Below are positions 53,792-61,903 of a stretch of DNA of 64,000 nt, one piece after another. The stretch is from [Mycobacterium] crassicus (lineage in GTDB: Bacteria > Actinomycetota > Actinomycetes > Mycobacteriales > Mycobacteriaceae): NCBI RefSeq assembly GCF_020181615.1, contig NZ_CP084029.1, forward strand, positions 1,841,875 through 1,905,874. The letters are read 5' to 3'. Position 1 is the stretch's first letter. Every line of letters begins with the position of its first letter. A program made the position numbers and the translations under genes. A model generated the notes under the pieces. It did not search any database, was not told the origin of the DNA, and saw nothing but the letters and a program-made list of their open reading frames with translations.

Positions 53792-53794
53792 GAT
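53789..53794 (+). promoter_or_regulatory. Leaderless -10 element of merR inside the BVMO stop
   Basis: TAGGAT begins with the TAG stop codon of the monooxygenase gene and lies 7 bases before the GTG of the MerR gene, giving the regulator its own promoter at the end of the operon. Confidence 0.55.
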
Positions 53795-53801
53795 TGCGCT
53801 G

Positions 53802-54545
53802 GTGACCGAGTACCGGATCGACGACCTCGCGCGGGAGGCGGGCACGACCACTCGGAACGTGCGCGTCTACCAGGAGAGCGGCCTGCTGCCCCGGCCGCAG
53901 CGCCGGGGCCGGGTGGCCATCTACACCGACCGGCACCTGCGTCAGCTGCAGGCGATAATCCGTTTGCTCAGCGAAGGTTTCACGGTCAAGCACATCCTGA
54001 AGTTCCTGGCCGGGCTGCAGCGCGGGGAGGCGCTGGTCGAGGTGCTGGATCTGTCCGACCTGGGCGAGTTGGTGACCGCGCCGTGGTCGAGTCCGATACC
54101 GCAGACCATGACCCGGGAACAGCTGGAGGCGCGACTGGGCCGGCTCGACGCCGCGATGCTGCGCCGATTGACCACCAGCGGAGTCATCGAGGCGACCGAC
54201 ACCGACAACGTCTACCGGGTGACCGATGCGCCTCAGATCGAGGACTTCGCCACCTTGATCGCACGCGGGATGCCCTTGGCGGTGCTGCTGAAGACGGTGA
54301 CCGCCGTCGACAAGAAGCTGGACGAGGCGGCCGGCTTGCTGACCCGCAGCGGACACGCCGAGGTGGTCCGGCAGCGCGGGCCTGGATGGTTACCGGCCAC
54401 AGAGGACGAACTGAGCTGGGCCGCCGACCTGGTCGGCGCCATGCGCCGGGTGGCGAGGCGGTCGGCGCACGCGAGCCTGGACCGTGCGTTCGACGCGGCG
54501 GTGCGCGCCGAGTTGCGGGAGTACCGGCAGGCGGGCCAGGTTTGA
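53802..54545 (+). CDS. MerR-family regulator
   Basis: 247 residues. The MerR wHTH covers residues 1-70 (YRIDDLAREAGTTTRNVRVYQESGLLPRPQRRGRVAIYTDRHLRQLQAIIRLLSEGFTVKHI). The long C-terminal region (about 175 residues) lacks the cysteines of metal sensors and is helical, so an organic ligand is likely. It lies 10 bases after the monooxygenase stop but has a leaderless promoter of its own. Regulation of the preceding operon is inferred from position. Confidence 0.85.
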   Translation: MTEYRIDDLAREAGTTTRNVRVYQESGLLPRPQRRGRVAIYTDRHLRQLQAIIRLLSEGFTVKHILKFLAGLQRGEALVEVLDLSDLGELVTAPWSSPIPQTMTREQLEARLGRLDAAMLRRLTTSGVIEATDTDNVYRVTDAPQIEDFATLIARGMPLAVLLKTVTAVDKKLDEAAGLLTRSGHAEVVRQRGPGWLPATEDELSWAADLVGAMRRVARRSAHASLDRAFDAAVRAELREYRQAGQV

Positions 54546-54576
54546 CGGCGGTAGTGGCTCGGGTACTGCGAAACCC

Positions 54577-54891
54577 ATGTCTGACATCACCGAACCGCAT
54601 CGCGCACTGCTAGACCGCATTCTCGGCGGCGACGCGACGGCGCCGCTGAAAATGCGCCGCGCCGCCTTCGACAACACCGGGCTCGACGAACCGATGGCCA
54701 CCTTGATCGACAAGGTCGCCCACCGCTCCTACCGGGTGACCGACGAGGACATCGCCGCTTCCCGCGCCGCCGGCCTGAGCGAAGACCAGATCTTCGAGAT
54801 CGTGGTGTGCGCCGCGGTCGGCCAGGCGACCCGGCAGTACACCGGCGCGATGGACGTCCTGGCCGGCCTCGCTGAAGGCCAGGAACGATGA
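54577..54891 (+). CDS. Small carboxymuconolactone-decarboxylase-like protein without CxxC
   Basis: 104 residues: RALLDRILGGDATAPLKMRRAAFDNTG, then VAHRSYRVTDEDIAASRAAGLSEDQIFEIVVCAAVGQATRQYTGAMDVL, which resembles the second helical half of the CMD fold. The redox CxxC is absent. The gene is joined to a second CMD-type gene by an ATGA overlap, so the two products may form a heteromer. A promoter TTGACG (54542-54547), 16 bases, TACTGC (54564-54569) lies 7 bases before the ATG. Confidence 0.72.
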   Translation: MSDITEPHRALLDRILGGDATAPLKMRRAAFDNTGLDEPMATLIDKVAHRSYRVTDEDIAASRAAGLSEDQIFEIVVCAAVGQATRQYTGAMDVLAGLAEGQER

Positions 54892-55463
54892 GGCTCGCGA
54901 TTCTCGACCACGGACACCGCCTGGGCACCAAGGCCCTGTTGGGGATGATCCGGCTGGTGTCGCGCCAGCCCGTCGTGGATGCGGTGAAGCTGGCGTTCTA
55001 CCGGCCGGAGTTCTACGGCGGCGGTCCGCTCACGAACGAGGCGATGCGCGGGCCGTCGGCGTGGTCGATCGGGGAGCGGGAACTGATGGCCGCGTACGTG
55101 TCCAAGGTGAACGCCTGCCCGTTCTGCATCGCCGCGCATACCGCCACCTCCAACCTCTGCTACGGCGATGACGCGACAGCTGCCGCCACACTCGCCGATC
55201 TGGAGACCGCCCCGATCGCCGAACCGCTGCGGACGACGCTTCGCCTGCTCGGCAAGCTCGCCCGGGAGCACCGCGTCGGCGCCGAGGACGTGCGGGCGGT
55301 ACTGGCCGGCGGCGTCACTCCCGAACAGATCGAAGACGCGTTGGCGGTGAGCCTGGTGTTCAACATCACCGACCGATTGGCCAACGCCTTCGGCTTCGAG
55401 GTGGCCGGTCCGGAGGCGATGGCGGCCGGTGCCCGCCATCTGGTGAAGCGTGGCTACGGCTGA
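54888..55463 (+). CDS. Carboxymuconolactone decarboxylase/AhpD-like protein with CPFC
   Basis: 191 residues. The redox motif is CPFC in SKVNACPFCIAAHTATS with the conserved downstream His, as in AhpD-like alkylhydroperoxidases. LARFHRVG-type and ALAVSLVFNITDRLANAFGFEV segments complete the fold. ATG 54888 overlaps the stop of the small CMD-like gene. An antioxidant or peroxide-reducing role with an unknown thiol donor is expected; it may protect against by-products of the oxygenases encoded upstream. Confidence 0.85.
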   Translation: MRLAILDHGHRLGTKALLGMIRLVSRQPVVDAVKLAFYRPEFYGGGPLTNEAMRGPSAWSIGERELMAAYVSKVNACPFCIAAHTATSNLCYGDDATAAATLADLETAPIAEPLRTTLRLLGKLAREHRVGAEDVRAVLAGGVTPEQIEDALAVSLVFNITDRLANAFGFEVAGPEAMAAGARHLVKRGYG

Positions 55464-55487
55464 CAACCGGACTAGAATCTTGAGTTC

Positions 55488-56207
55488 ATGGCCATCCGGC
55501 GGGCGGTGCTGGTCATAGCCGACATCGGCGGCTACACCGCCTACATGAACTGGGCGCGGAGCGATCTGGTGCACGCCCAGCTGGCGGTGGCCACGCTTCT
55601 GGAGTCGGTCATCGACGCCGCCAAGGGAATGAAGCTGGCGAAGCTCGAGGGTGACGCCGCCTTCTTCTGGGCCCCCGACGGTGATGCCCAGATGTTGGTC
55701 AGCGAGCGGTTGTCGCGGATGCATCAAGCATTCCTGGACAAGCGGGCGCGGATCGAGAACAGCCGCAAGTGTCCCTGCGGGCCCTGTGAGCAACTGAAGA
55801 ACCTGTCGCTCAAGTTCGTCGCGCACCAGGGTGAGGTGGCCGAGCAGAAGGTGAAGCGGCACACCGAACTCGCCGGTGTCGACGTCATTCTGGTGCACCG
55901 GATGCTGAAGAACCGGGTGCCGGTGCCGGAATACGTGTTGATGACCGATGCCGTCGAGAAGTGTCTCGACGAGCCGATCCGTCGGCATTGCACCCGATTG
56001 GTGCACGATTTCGAAGGCCTCGGGCAAACCTCTACCTACTACCTGAACCTCATCGGTTCGTCAGCGCAACCGCCTGACAAGGCCCTGGGATTCGCCGGGA
56101 AGATGAAACTTCGCCTCAACGCGCTGCCGTTCGTGGTCGGCGCCAAGCAACCCTGTGTGGGCTTCCGCAGCCTGGACCGCGGCGCGGTCGAATCGGCCGC
56201 GGGGTAG
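55488..56207 (+). CDS. DUF2652-type cyclase-fold protein with CPCGPC motif
   Basis: 239 residues. The first half resembles a class III nucleotidyl cyclase: [13 protein letters not shown] (metal-type Asp), [15 protein letters not shown] and [10 protein letters not shown] in the positions of FTDIEG, KxxGDG and the GxHxGE strand. Between them is an insertion with CPCGPC, three cysteines in six residues. Whether it makes a cyclic nucleotide is unknown; the transition-state Asn/Arg pair is not evident. TAGAAT at 55473-55478 places the transcript start 1-2 bases before the ATG. Confidence 0.75.
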   Translation: MAIRRAVLVIADIGGYTAYMNWARSDLVHAQLAVATLLESVIDAAKGMKLAKLEGDAAFFWAPDGDAQMLVSERLSRMHQAFLDKRARIENSRKCPCGPCEQLKNLSLKFVAHQGEVAEQKVKRHTELAGVDVILVHRMLKNRVPVPEYVLMTDAVEKCLDEPIRRHCTRLVHDFEGLGQTSTYYLNLIGSSAQPPDKALGFAGKMKLRLNALPFVVGAKQPCVGFRSLDRGAVESAAG

Positions 56208-56211
56208 GGGC

Positions 56212-56757
56212 TCAGCGATACACCGGGCCGAGGAAGCGCTCCACCATGGTGCGTTGGGCAGCGGGATCGCTTAGCGGCCAACACCATAACGCCAGAAACA
56301 CCCGGATCAGCCACTGCGCGGCCAAGGGGTCGTCGGCGTCGAGGCCCAGCATCTCCGCGGCGAACCCGGTGACCGCCGGGGAATCGGTGATCCAATCGCT
56401 GACCGGACCGGTGTGCATCGGGCGCATGTACTGCGCCAGGGGATCGGACTGCAGGCGCCGCAGAGCGACCAGGGTGGCAGTGACCACCCGCTCCGGTCCG
56501 CTGAGGTCTTCAATGGCCTCGCGCGCCGACGCCACGATGCGTGCCGCGTGAATGCCGACGACAGCGTCCCGGATTGCCGCCTTACCGCCGGCATGGCGGT
56601 AGATCGTCGCCGGCGAACAGTGCACCGCGGCCGCCAGATCCTCGATCGTGAAGGCCTCATACCCGCGGCGGGCGATGAGATCGGCTGCCGCGGCGTGGAT
56701 CCGCTCGACGGCTGCGCTGCGACGGTCCCCTCCCACCAGCCAGTCGGTGCGTGCCAT
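56212..56757 (-). CDS. TetR-family regulator
   Basis: 181 residues. HTH at residues about 15-60 (RIHAAAADLIARRGYEAFTIEDLAAAVHCSPATIYRHAGGKAAIRDAV); the C-terminal helices are divergent. GGAGGAAGGA precedes ATG 56757. It is divergent from the CYP144-type P450 gene, 199 bases apart, making that gene the likely target. The gap includes AT-rich DNA near 56800-56835 (GAATATTCTGAGTGAAATTCTC) that may hold its operator. Confidence 0.85.
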   Translation of the reverse strand: MARTDWLVGGDRRSAAVERIHAAAADLIARRGYEAFTIEDLAAAVHCSPATIYRHAGGKAAIRDAVVGIHAARIVASAREAIEDLSGPERVVTATLVALRRLQSDPLAQYMRPMHTGPVSDWITDSPAVTGFAAEMLGLDADDPLAAQWLIRVFLALWCWPLSDPAAQRTMVERFLGPVYR

Positions 56758-56956
56758 GGGTGTTCCTTCCTCCAAGCGCACGAAAGCAAGAATCGATCTT
56801 CTCGCAGGATGAGAATATTCTGAGTGAAATTCTCACCACAAGGCGCTGGTAGTTCGCCGTGCCGGGTTTCGACGGCCGCCCGTACGGGTCTGACCTGCTC
56901 ATCAACTTCCTGATAACCCGTTGACGGGGCGGCTGGAACGTCGTCAGCCTGACTCC

Positions 56957-58165
56957 ATGACGGTTGACCCGGCCCGGTTCTTCGGTGCGGACACGATTCA
57001 AGACCCGTACCCGCTGTATGACCGGATGCGTTCACAGGCACCGGTACACAGGGTGGGAGATTCGGTGTTCTACGCCGTGTGCACCTGGGACGCCTTGGTC
57101 GAAGCCGTCGATCGAGTCGATGATTTCTCCTCGAACCTCACCGCGACCATGGTTTACCACCCCGATGGCACCGTCACCCCGTTCGACATGGGCCCTCCCG
57201 GTGGGCCGATTCATACCCTGGCTACCGCTGACGACCCGGTGCACGCGCAGCATCGCAAGCTCCTGCTGCCGCATCTGTCGGCCAAACGCGTGCGCGCCAT
57301 CGAGGAATTCGCTGCGCACACCGCCGACCGGTTGTGGGCGGAGAACCTGCGCGACGGCCATATTGAATGGCTGGGCGCGGTGGCCAATCGGCTACCCATG
57401 ATGGTGGTTACCGAGCTGTTGGGACTTCCCGGCGACGACGTCGACAGACTCATCCGCCTCGGCTATGCCACAACCACGCTGCTGGACGGCATCGTCACCT
57501 CCGAACAGCTCGAAGCGGCCGGGATGTCGGCGATGGAGCTCTCCGGCTATGTGCTGGAGCATTTCGAAAAAGCTGATACAGCAACGGAGTCCGGTCTGAT
57601 AGCCGAACTGGCCGCGCGCTGCGCTTCGGGAGAGCTGGGGCAGTTGCCCGCTTTGGCGATGATGCTGACCCTGTTCAGCGCTGCCGGCGAGTCGACGGCG
57701 TCACTACTGGGAAGCGCGGCATGGATACTGTCCGACCGCCCCGATATTCAACGTCGACTACGCGAAAATCCTGAACTGCTGACCCCGTTCATCGAAGAGA
57801 CGCTGCGCTTTGAATCACCGTTCCGCGGTCACTACCGGCACGTGTGGCGGGACACCACGTTGGCAGGCGTCGACGTGCCCGCCAACTCACGGCTGCTGCT
57901 GTTGTGGGGAGCGGCGAACCGCGACCCGCAGCAGGTCGCCGTGCCCGACGAGTTCTGCCTCGACCGCAGCAGCGCCAAGAATCACCTGGCGTTCGGCAGG
58001 GGTGTGCATTTCTGCGTCGGGGCCGCGCTGGCACGTCTGGAAGCACGGCTGGTACTGCGGATGCTGTTGGATCGCACCAACTGGATCGAGGCCGTCGACG
58101 TTGGTGAATGGCTGCCCAGCATCCTGGTCCGCCGGCGGCGGCACCTGCGGCTCGCCGTCAGCTGA
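56957..58165 (+). CDS. cyp144: Cytochrome P450 of the CYP144 family
   Basis: 402 residues. I-helix AAGESTASLLG, ExxR as EETLRFES, PERF region, and heme loop FGRGVHFCVGAALARLEARL with the cysteine ligand. Similarity to M. tuberculosis CYP144 (Rv1777) is high throughout, including FFGADTIQDPYPLYDRM, DFSSNLTATMVYHPDG and WLPSILVRR. It lacks about 30 N-terminal residues of the annotated Rv1777. A promoter TTGACG (56921-56926), 18 bases, CAGCCT (56945-56950) lies 6 bases before ATG 56957, so the short, leaderless form is the native one here. The physiological substrate is unknown. Confidence 0.92.
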   Translation: MTVDPARFFGADTIQDPYPLYDRMRSQAPVHRVGDSVFYAVCTWDALVEAVDRVDDFSSNLTATMVYHPDGTVTPFDMGPPGGPIHTLATADDPVHAQHRKLLLPHLSAKRVRAIEEFAAHTADRLWAENLRDGHIEWLGAVANRLPMMVVTELLGLPGDDVDRLIRLGYATTTLLDGIVTSEQLEAAGMSAMELSGYVLEHFEKADTATESGLIAELAARCASGELGQLPALAMMLTLFSAAGESTASLLGSAAWILSDRPDIQRRLRENPELLTPFIEETLRFESPFRGHYRHVWRDTTLAGVDVPANSRLLLLWGAANRDPQQVAVPDEFCLDRSSAKNHLAFGRGVHFCVGAALARLEARLVLRMLLDRTNWIEAVDVGEWLPSILVRRRRHLRLAVS

Positions 58166-58208
58166 CCCGGCTCCTTCGAGGCGGGCCACCAGCGGGCGGT
58201 AATCGCAG

Positions 58209-58895
58209 CTACAGCCTTGCGGCGACGAAGTCAGCTGCTTGGCTGACCATGCCTGACGAGACATAAGCGCTGGCCAGGTGTTGAGGCCAGTTCTCTTCCC
58301 AGGTGTTCGGGTCGGCGGGGTTGCAGACCGGGTCGGCGCCATGACACTGCTCGATGGTCCGATCGTTGTAGACCGGGCTGAAGTTCGTGATGGGGCCGAC
58401 CCATTGACTTCCGTTGCCGAACAACGCAACCGCGGCGATGTGCTCATCGGCGCCCGGTGGCAGAGGATTGGTGAAGCCCCATGCCTGGAACGGCACCGCA
58501 AGCACCACATCGGTGACTGCGGCGCCCAGCGAGTAGCCCCCCGGCACGATCCGGGTGTTCGGGCAGCCGTTGATCGTGTTCTGGATGTGGGCACTCATGT
58601 CGTTGGCGCCCTGGTCGATCTGATTGTCAGCGGGGTAATTCACCGCATACACACTGACGTATTTGGAGGTCTTGGAGCGCAATGCGCTGACGAACGCGTT
58701 GCCGACCGCGCCTACCCCGGGCGATTCCAGACGCCCTCGGGCGAATACCACTTCGACGTCGGGGCAGGCCGCGCTGGCCGGGGCAACAGCACCGGGCGCC
58801 CCGGCGGGAATCACGACGGGGGCGGTCAGCAAGACTGCCGCCAGCACAGTGCCTCGACTTGTGAGTCTCAATCGGCGGGCCGAGGAATTGCTCAC
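58209..58895 (-). CDS. Secreted cutinase-family serine esterase
   Basis: 228 residues. A signal peptide runs to about residue 43 (ASA before ACPDVEVVFARGRLESPGVGAVG). The nucleophile is in VPGGYSLGAAVTD; the acid and base are in CHGADPVCNPADPNTWEENWPQHLASAY. Four cysteines fit the two disulfides of cutinases. Mycobacterial cutinase-like proteins hydrolyse esters and lipids outside the cell. GTG 58895 lies 7 bases after TACGAT (58903-58908 on the minus strand), so the transcript is probably leaderless; the frame upstream to 58955 is unlikely. It is convergent with cyp144. Confidence 0.9.
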   Translation of the reverse strand: MSNSSARRLRLTSRGTVLAAVLLTAPVVIPAGAPGAVAPASAACPDVEVVFARGRLESPGVGAVGNAFVSALRSKTSKYVSVYAVNYPADNQIDQGANDMSAHIQNTINGCPNTRIVPGGYSLGAAVTDVVLAVPFQAWGFTNPLPPGADEHIAAVALFGNGSQWVGPITNFSPVYNDRTIEQCHGADPVCNPADPNTWEENWPQHLASAYVSSGMVSQAADFVAARL

Positions 58896-58982
58896 GGAGT
58901 GGATCGTAGTGGTCCGCAGCCCCCTTGTCGCCCCGGCCCGGAACCGGGTCAACACACTGCGTCGACGGCCGTCGGCTGGGCG

Positions 58983-59615
58983 TCAGCCCATTCGGGACTG
59001 TTCGAGGTATGCCGCGAGCGCATTGGTCAGGCCGCGGCGGGCCTCGTCGAGATCGGCGTACGAGCCCAGCTGACGCTCCGAGACCAGTCCGCGCATCGCG
59101 CCCGGGATGAGCGCGGCCACCTCCCGCACCCGCTGCGGGTCTACGCCGAGATCGGCGAACGCGTTATGGCAGGTCTGCAGCCAGCTTCTGCCCCAGGAGA
59201 ACAACTCGGCGGCGGTGCGCGGATACATGCGCTCGAGCTCGAGGTGATCGCGGGGGAGCGCAGCCCGCAGGTTCTCGATTGCGCGGGAATCCTGGGACGC
59301 CAGCCCGTCATAGAGCGTGTCGATGATCGCCGCAACCCGGTCCCGCAGCGGCGCATCCGATTTCACGCCGGCGAACGCCGACATCGCCGCGTCGCGGCGC
59401 TCGGCGGTGCGGTGCAGCACCGCCGCCCAGAAGCCGTCGACGTCGCCGAATTGGTACTGCACCGCGCCCCAGGTGGCACCGCTCTCCCTGGCGATCCGGC
59501 TTGCCGACACCGCGCCCGGGTCGCCGGTGGCCAGTGAGCGCACCGCCGCATCCAGCATCGCCTCGCGGGTCGCCTGACCCCGTTTGTTGCTGCGCCGCGA
59601 CGCCGGTTGAGTCAT
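58983..59615 (-). CDS. TetR-family regulator divergent from Rieske oxygenase
   Basis: 210 residues with an N-terminal HTH (REAMLDAAVRSLATGDPGAVSASRIARESGATWGAVQYQFGDVDGFWAAVL) and a helical effector domain. The GAVQYQF segment in place of the usual LYYHF is distinctive. ATG 59615 lies 7 bases after TAGGCT, a leaderless start. A 6-base inverted repeat lies between its promoter and the oxygenase gene, so it probably represses both. Confidence 0.86.
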   Translation of the reverse strand: MTQPASRRSNKRGQATREAMLDAAVRSLATGDPGAVSASRIARESGATWGAVQYQFGDVDGFWAAVLHRTAERRDAAMSAFAGVKSDAPLRDRVAAIIDTLYDGLASQDSRAIENLRAALPRDHLELERMYPRTAAELFSWGRSWLQTCHNAFADLGVDPQRVREVAALIPGAMRGLVSERQLGSYADLDEARRGLTNALAAYLEQSRMG

Positions 59616-59637
59616 CCCCGGAAGCCTAGCAATTTTT

Positions 59638-59655
59638 TCATAGCACCCCCTATGA
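59638..59655. promoter_or_regulatory. Inverted repeat, candidate TetR operator
   Basis: TCATAG-CACCCC-CTATGA, perfect arms with a 6-base spacer, in the 106-base region between the divergent tetR and Rieske genes, just upstream of the tetR -10 (59623-59628). Confidence 0.45.
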
Positions 59656-59721
59656 TTCGGGGATCGGGCGAACTATGCTGCCGGAATCGGTCCCGTCAAC
59701 ACCACCGAGAGGACGCGCCGA

Positions 59722-60756
59722 ATGGCCAAACCGCCGCTGTCGATGAAGCCGACCGGCTGGTTCCAGGTCGCCTGGTCCGACGAGATCGGGATCGGCGACG
59801 TGCACACCATGAAGTACTTCGGCCAGGAGATGGTCGCCTGGCGCGCCGAGTCCGGTCAGCTCACCGTGATGAACGCCTACTGCGAGCACCTCGGTGCGCA
59901 CCTGGGCTACGGCGGCACGGTCCACGGCGAGGTGCTGCAGTGCCCGTTTCACGGCTGGCAGTGGAATGCCCAGGGCCGCAACGTCTGTATCCCGTATCAG
60001 GACAAACCCAATCGCGGCCGGCGCATCGGCACCTATCCCGTCGTCGAACGCAACGAATCGGTCTACATCTGGCACGACGCACACGGCCGCCAGCCGTACT
60101 TCGACCCGCCCGATGTGTTCGCCGGCTTCGACGACCGCAGCGCCGCGGACTACTACCCGCAGCAGCGGCTGTACCGGCCAACCCTGGAACTGCACCCGCA
60201 GTACGTCCTGGAGAACGGCGTGGACTTCGCCCACTTCAAGTACGTGCACCGCACCCCGATCGTGCCGGTCTTCACCCGCCACGACTTCGCCGAACCGGTG
60301 TCCTACGTCGACTTCACCATCACCTTCGAAGGCGATGACGGCCAGAAGATCGAAGACGTCAACAGCGGGGTGGAGGCCATCAACGGCGGCTTGGGCATTG
60401 CGGTGACCAAGAGCTGGGGCATGATCGACAACCGCACCATCTCGGCGATCACCCCTGTCGACGACTCCACCTCCGATGTCCGGTTCATGGTCTACATCGG
60501 CCGCACACCGGGCGGCGATCCCGCCCGCGCCGAAGCCCGGGCCGCCGAATTCGGGCGTGAGGTGATCCGCCAGTTCGAGCAGGACATCCACATCTGGTCC
60601 CATCAGCGCTATTCGGATCCGCCGGCCCTGGCAACCGCTGAATACGAGGGTTTCACCGCAATCCGCCAGTGGGCCAAACAGTTCTATCCCGACGGTATCG
60701 GAGGCAGCGCCGCCGAGGTCGCTGAACTCACTGCCCAGAAAGGCTCACCCGCATGA
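59722..60756 (+). CDS. Rieske non-heme iron oxygenase (KshA-like)
   Basis: 344 residues. Rieske ligands CxH and CxxH are in YCEHLGAHLGYGG and LQCPFHGWQWN (about residues 53-75). The mononuclear iron site is readable as the DFAHFKYVHRTP region (about 163-174; Asp, His, His). The C-terminal part is the substrate domain. It resembles the oxygenase of 3-ketosteroid 9-alpha-hydroxylase, but is shorter than KshA (about 386) and the substrate is not certain; a steroid or other terpenoid is the working guess. A reductase gene is not adjacent. GAGAGGA precedes ATG 59722. Confidence 0.85.
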   Translation: MAKPPLSMKPTGWFQVAWSDEIGIGDVHTMKYFGQEMVAWRAESGQLTVMNAYCEHLGAHLGYGGTVHGEVLQCPFHGWQWNAQGRNVCIPYQDKPNRGRRIGTYPVVERNESVYIWHDAHGRQPYFDPPDVFAGFDDRSAADYYPQQRLYRPTLELHPQYVLENGVDFAHFKYVHRTPIVPVFTRHDFAEPVSYVDFTITFEGDDGQKIEDVNSGVEAINGGLGIAVTKSWGMIDNRTISAITPVDDSTSDVRFMVYIGRTPGGDPARAEARAAEFGREVIRQFEQDIHIWSHQRYSDPPALATAEYEGFTAIRQWAKQFYPDGIGGSAAEVAELTAQKGSPA

Positions 60757-61841
60757 GCGCATCCACCACTCCCATCCGCGTCTTCCAGGTCGCCACCGGC
60801 AACGTCGGCAAGGAGATGATCAAACGGATCGCCGCCCGTCCCGACCTCGAACTGATCGGTGTGCACTGCTATTCGCCGGACAAGATCGGTAAGGACACCG
60901 GCGAATTGGCGGGTATCGCGCCCAACGGGGTGATCGCGACCGGCAGTGTCGATGAGATCATCGCGGCCAAGCCGGACGTGGTGACCTTTCACGGCGTGTT
61001 CCCCGACGAGGACCTCTATGTGCAGGTGCTGGAGGCGGGGATCAATATCGTCACCACCGCCGACTGGATCACCGGCTGGCACCGCGACCGCAACCACCCC
61101 CACCCGTCGGGAAAGCCGGTGACACAACTGCTTTCCGAGGCCTGCGAAAAGGGTGGGGCGACCTTCTACGGCACTGGGATGAACCCGGGCCTCAACCAGA
61201 TCCTGGGCGTGGTCTGCGCGGCGGATGTCGCCGAGATCGAGAACATCACCACCATCGAATCCGTGGACGTGTCGTGCCATCATTCCAAGGAGACCTGGAT
61301 CGAAGTCGGCTACGGACAGCCGGCCGACGATCCCGAGATCCCGGCCAAGCTGGAGAAGTTCACCCGGGTCTTCGCCGACAGTGTCCTGATGATGGCCGAC
61401 TGTTTTGACCTGACCCTGGACGAGGTCACGTTCGGCTACGAGCTGGGTGTCTGCACCAGGGATGTCGACCTGGGCTGGTACACCCTGCCCAAGGGATCAT
61501 TGGGCGGCAACTACATCAAGTACCAGGGCATGGTGGACGGCGTCCCGCGCATCGAGACCCATCTCGAGTGGCAGATGACTCCGTTCACGCAGCCGAACTG
61601 GAACATCAAGGGCTGCTACATCACTCGGGTCAGCGGGGATCCGTGCGTCTACAACAAGCACATGATCTTCCCCAAGCCCGGGGTGGACCTGTCCGACCCG
61701 GACAACTTCGCCTCGATCGGCATGACGGTGACCGGCCTGCCCGCTCTCAACGCGATCAGGTCGGTGGTGGCAGCCCGCCCGGGGCTGCTGACCAGTGCCG
61801 ACCTGCCGCTGCGCGGATTCGCCGGGCGCTTCAAGCTCTGA
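60753..61841 (+). CDS. DapB-like NAD(P)-dependent dehydrogenase
   Basis: 362 residues. N-terminal Rossmann fold with RVFQVATGNVGKEMIKRIAARPDLELIGVHCYSPDKIGKDTGELAG, then VDEIIAAKPDVVTFHG. The central part has FYGTGMNPGLNQIL. This is the dihydrodipicolinate-reductase-like family that includes 2,4-diaminopentanoate dehydrogenases, of which many actinobacterial members lack a known substrate. ATG 60753 overlaps the Rieske stop (ATGA), so the two enzymes are co-translated and probably act in one catabolic pathway. Confidence 0.83.
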   Translation: MSASTTPIRVFQVATGNVGKEMIKRIAARPDLELIGVHCYSPDKIGKDTGELAGIAPNGVIATGSVDEIIAAKPDVVTFHGVFPDEDLYVQVLEAGINIVTTADWITGWHRDRNHPHPSGKPVTQLLSEACEKGGATFYGTGMNPGLNQILGVVCAADVAEIENITTIESVDVSCHHSKETWIEVGYGQPADDPEIPAKLEKFTRVFADSVLMMADCFDLTLDEVTFGYELGVCTRDVDLGWYTLPKGSLGGNYIKYQGMVDGVPRIETHLEWQMTPFTQPNWNIKGCYITRVSGDPCVYNKHMIFPKPGVDLSDPDNFASIGMTVTGLPALNAIRSVVAARPGLLTSADLPLRGFAGRFKL

Positions 61842-61903
61842 TCGGGTTCGGCCGGCGGCCGGTCAGCGCGCCTATCCACCCGAACCGCTCGACGAGGACG
61901 GCG

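Noticed and set aside
56921..56956. Longer cyp144 start
   Set aside because: The extra codons overlap the TTGACG and CAGCCT promoter elements.
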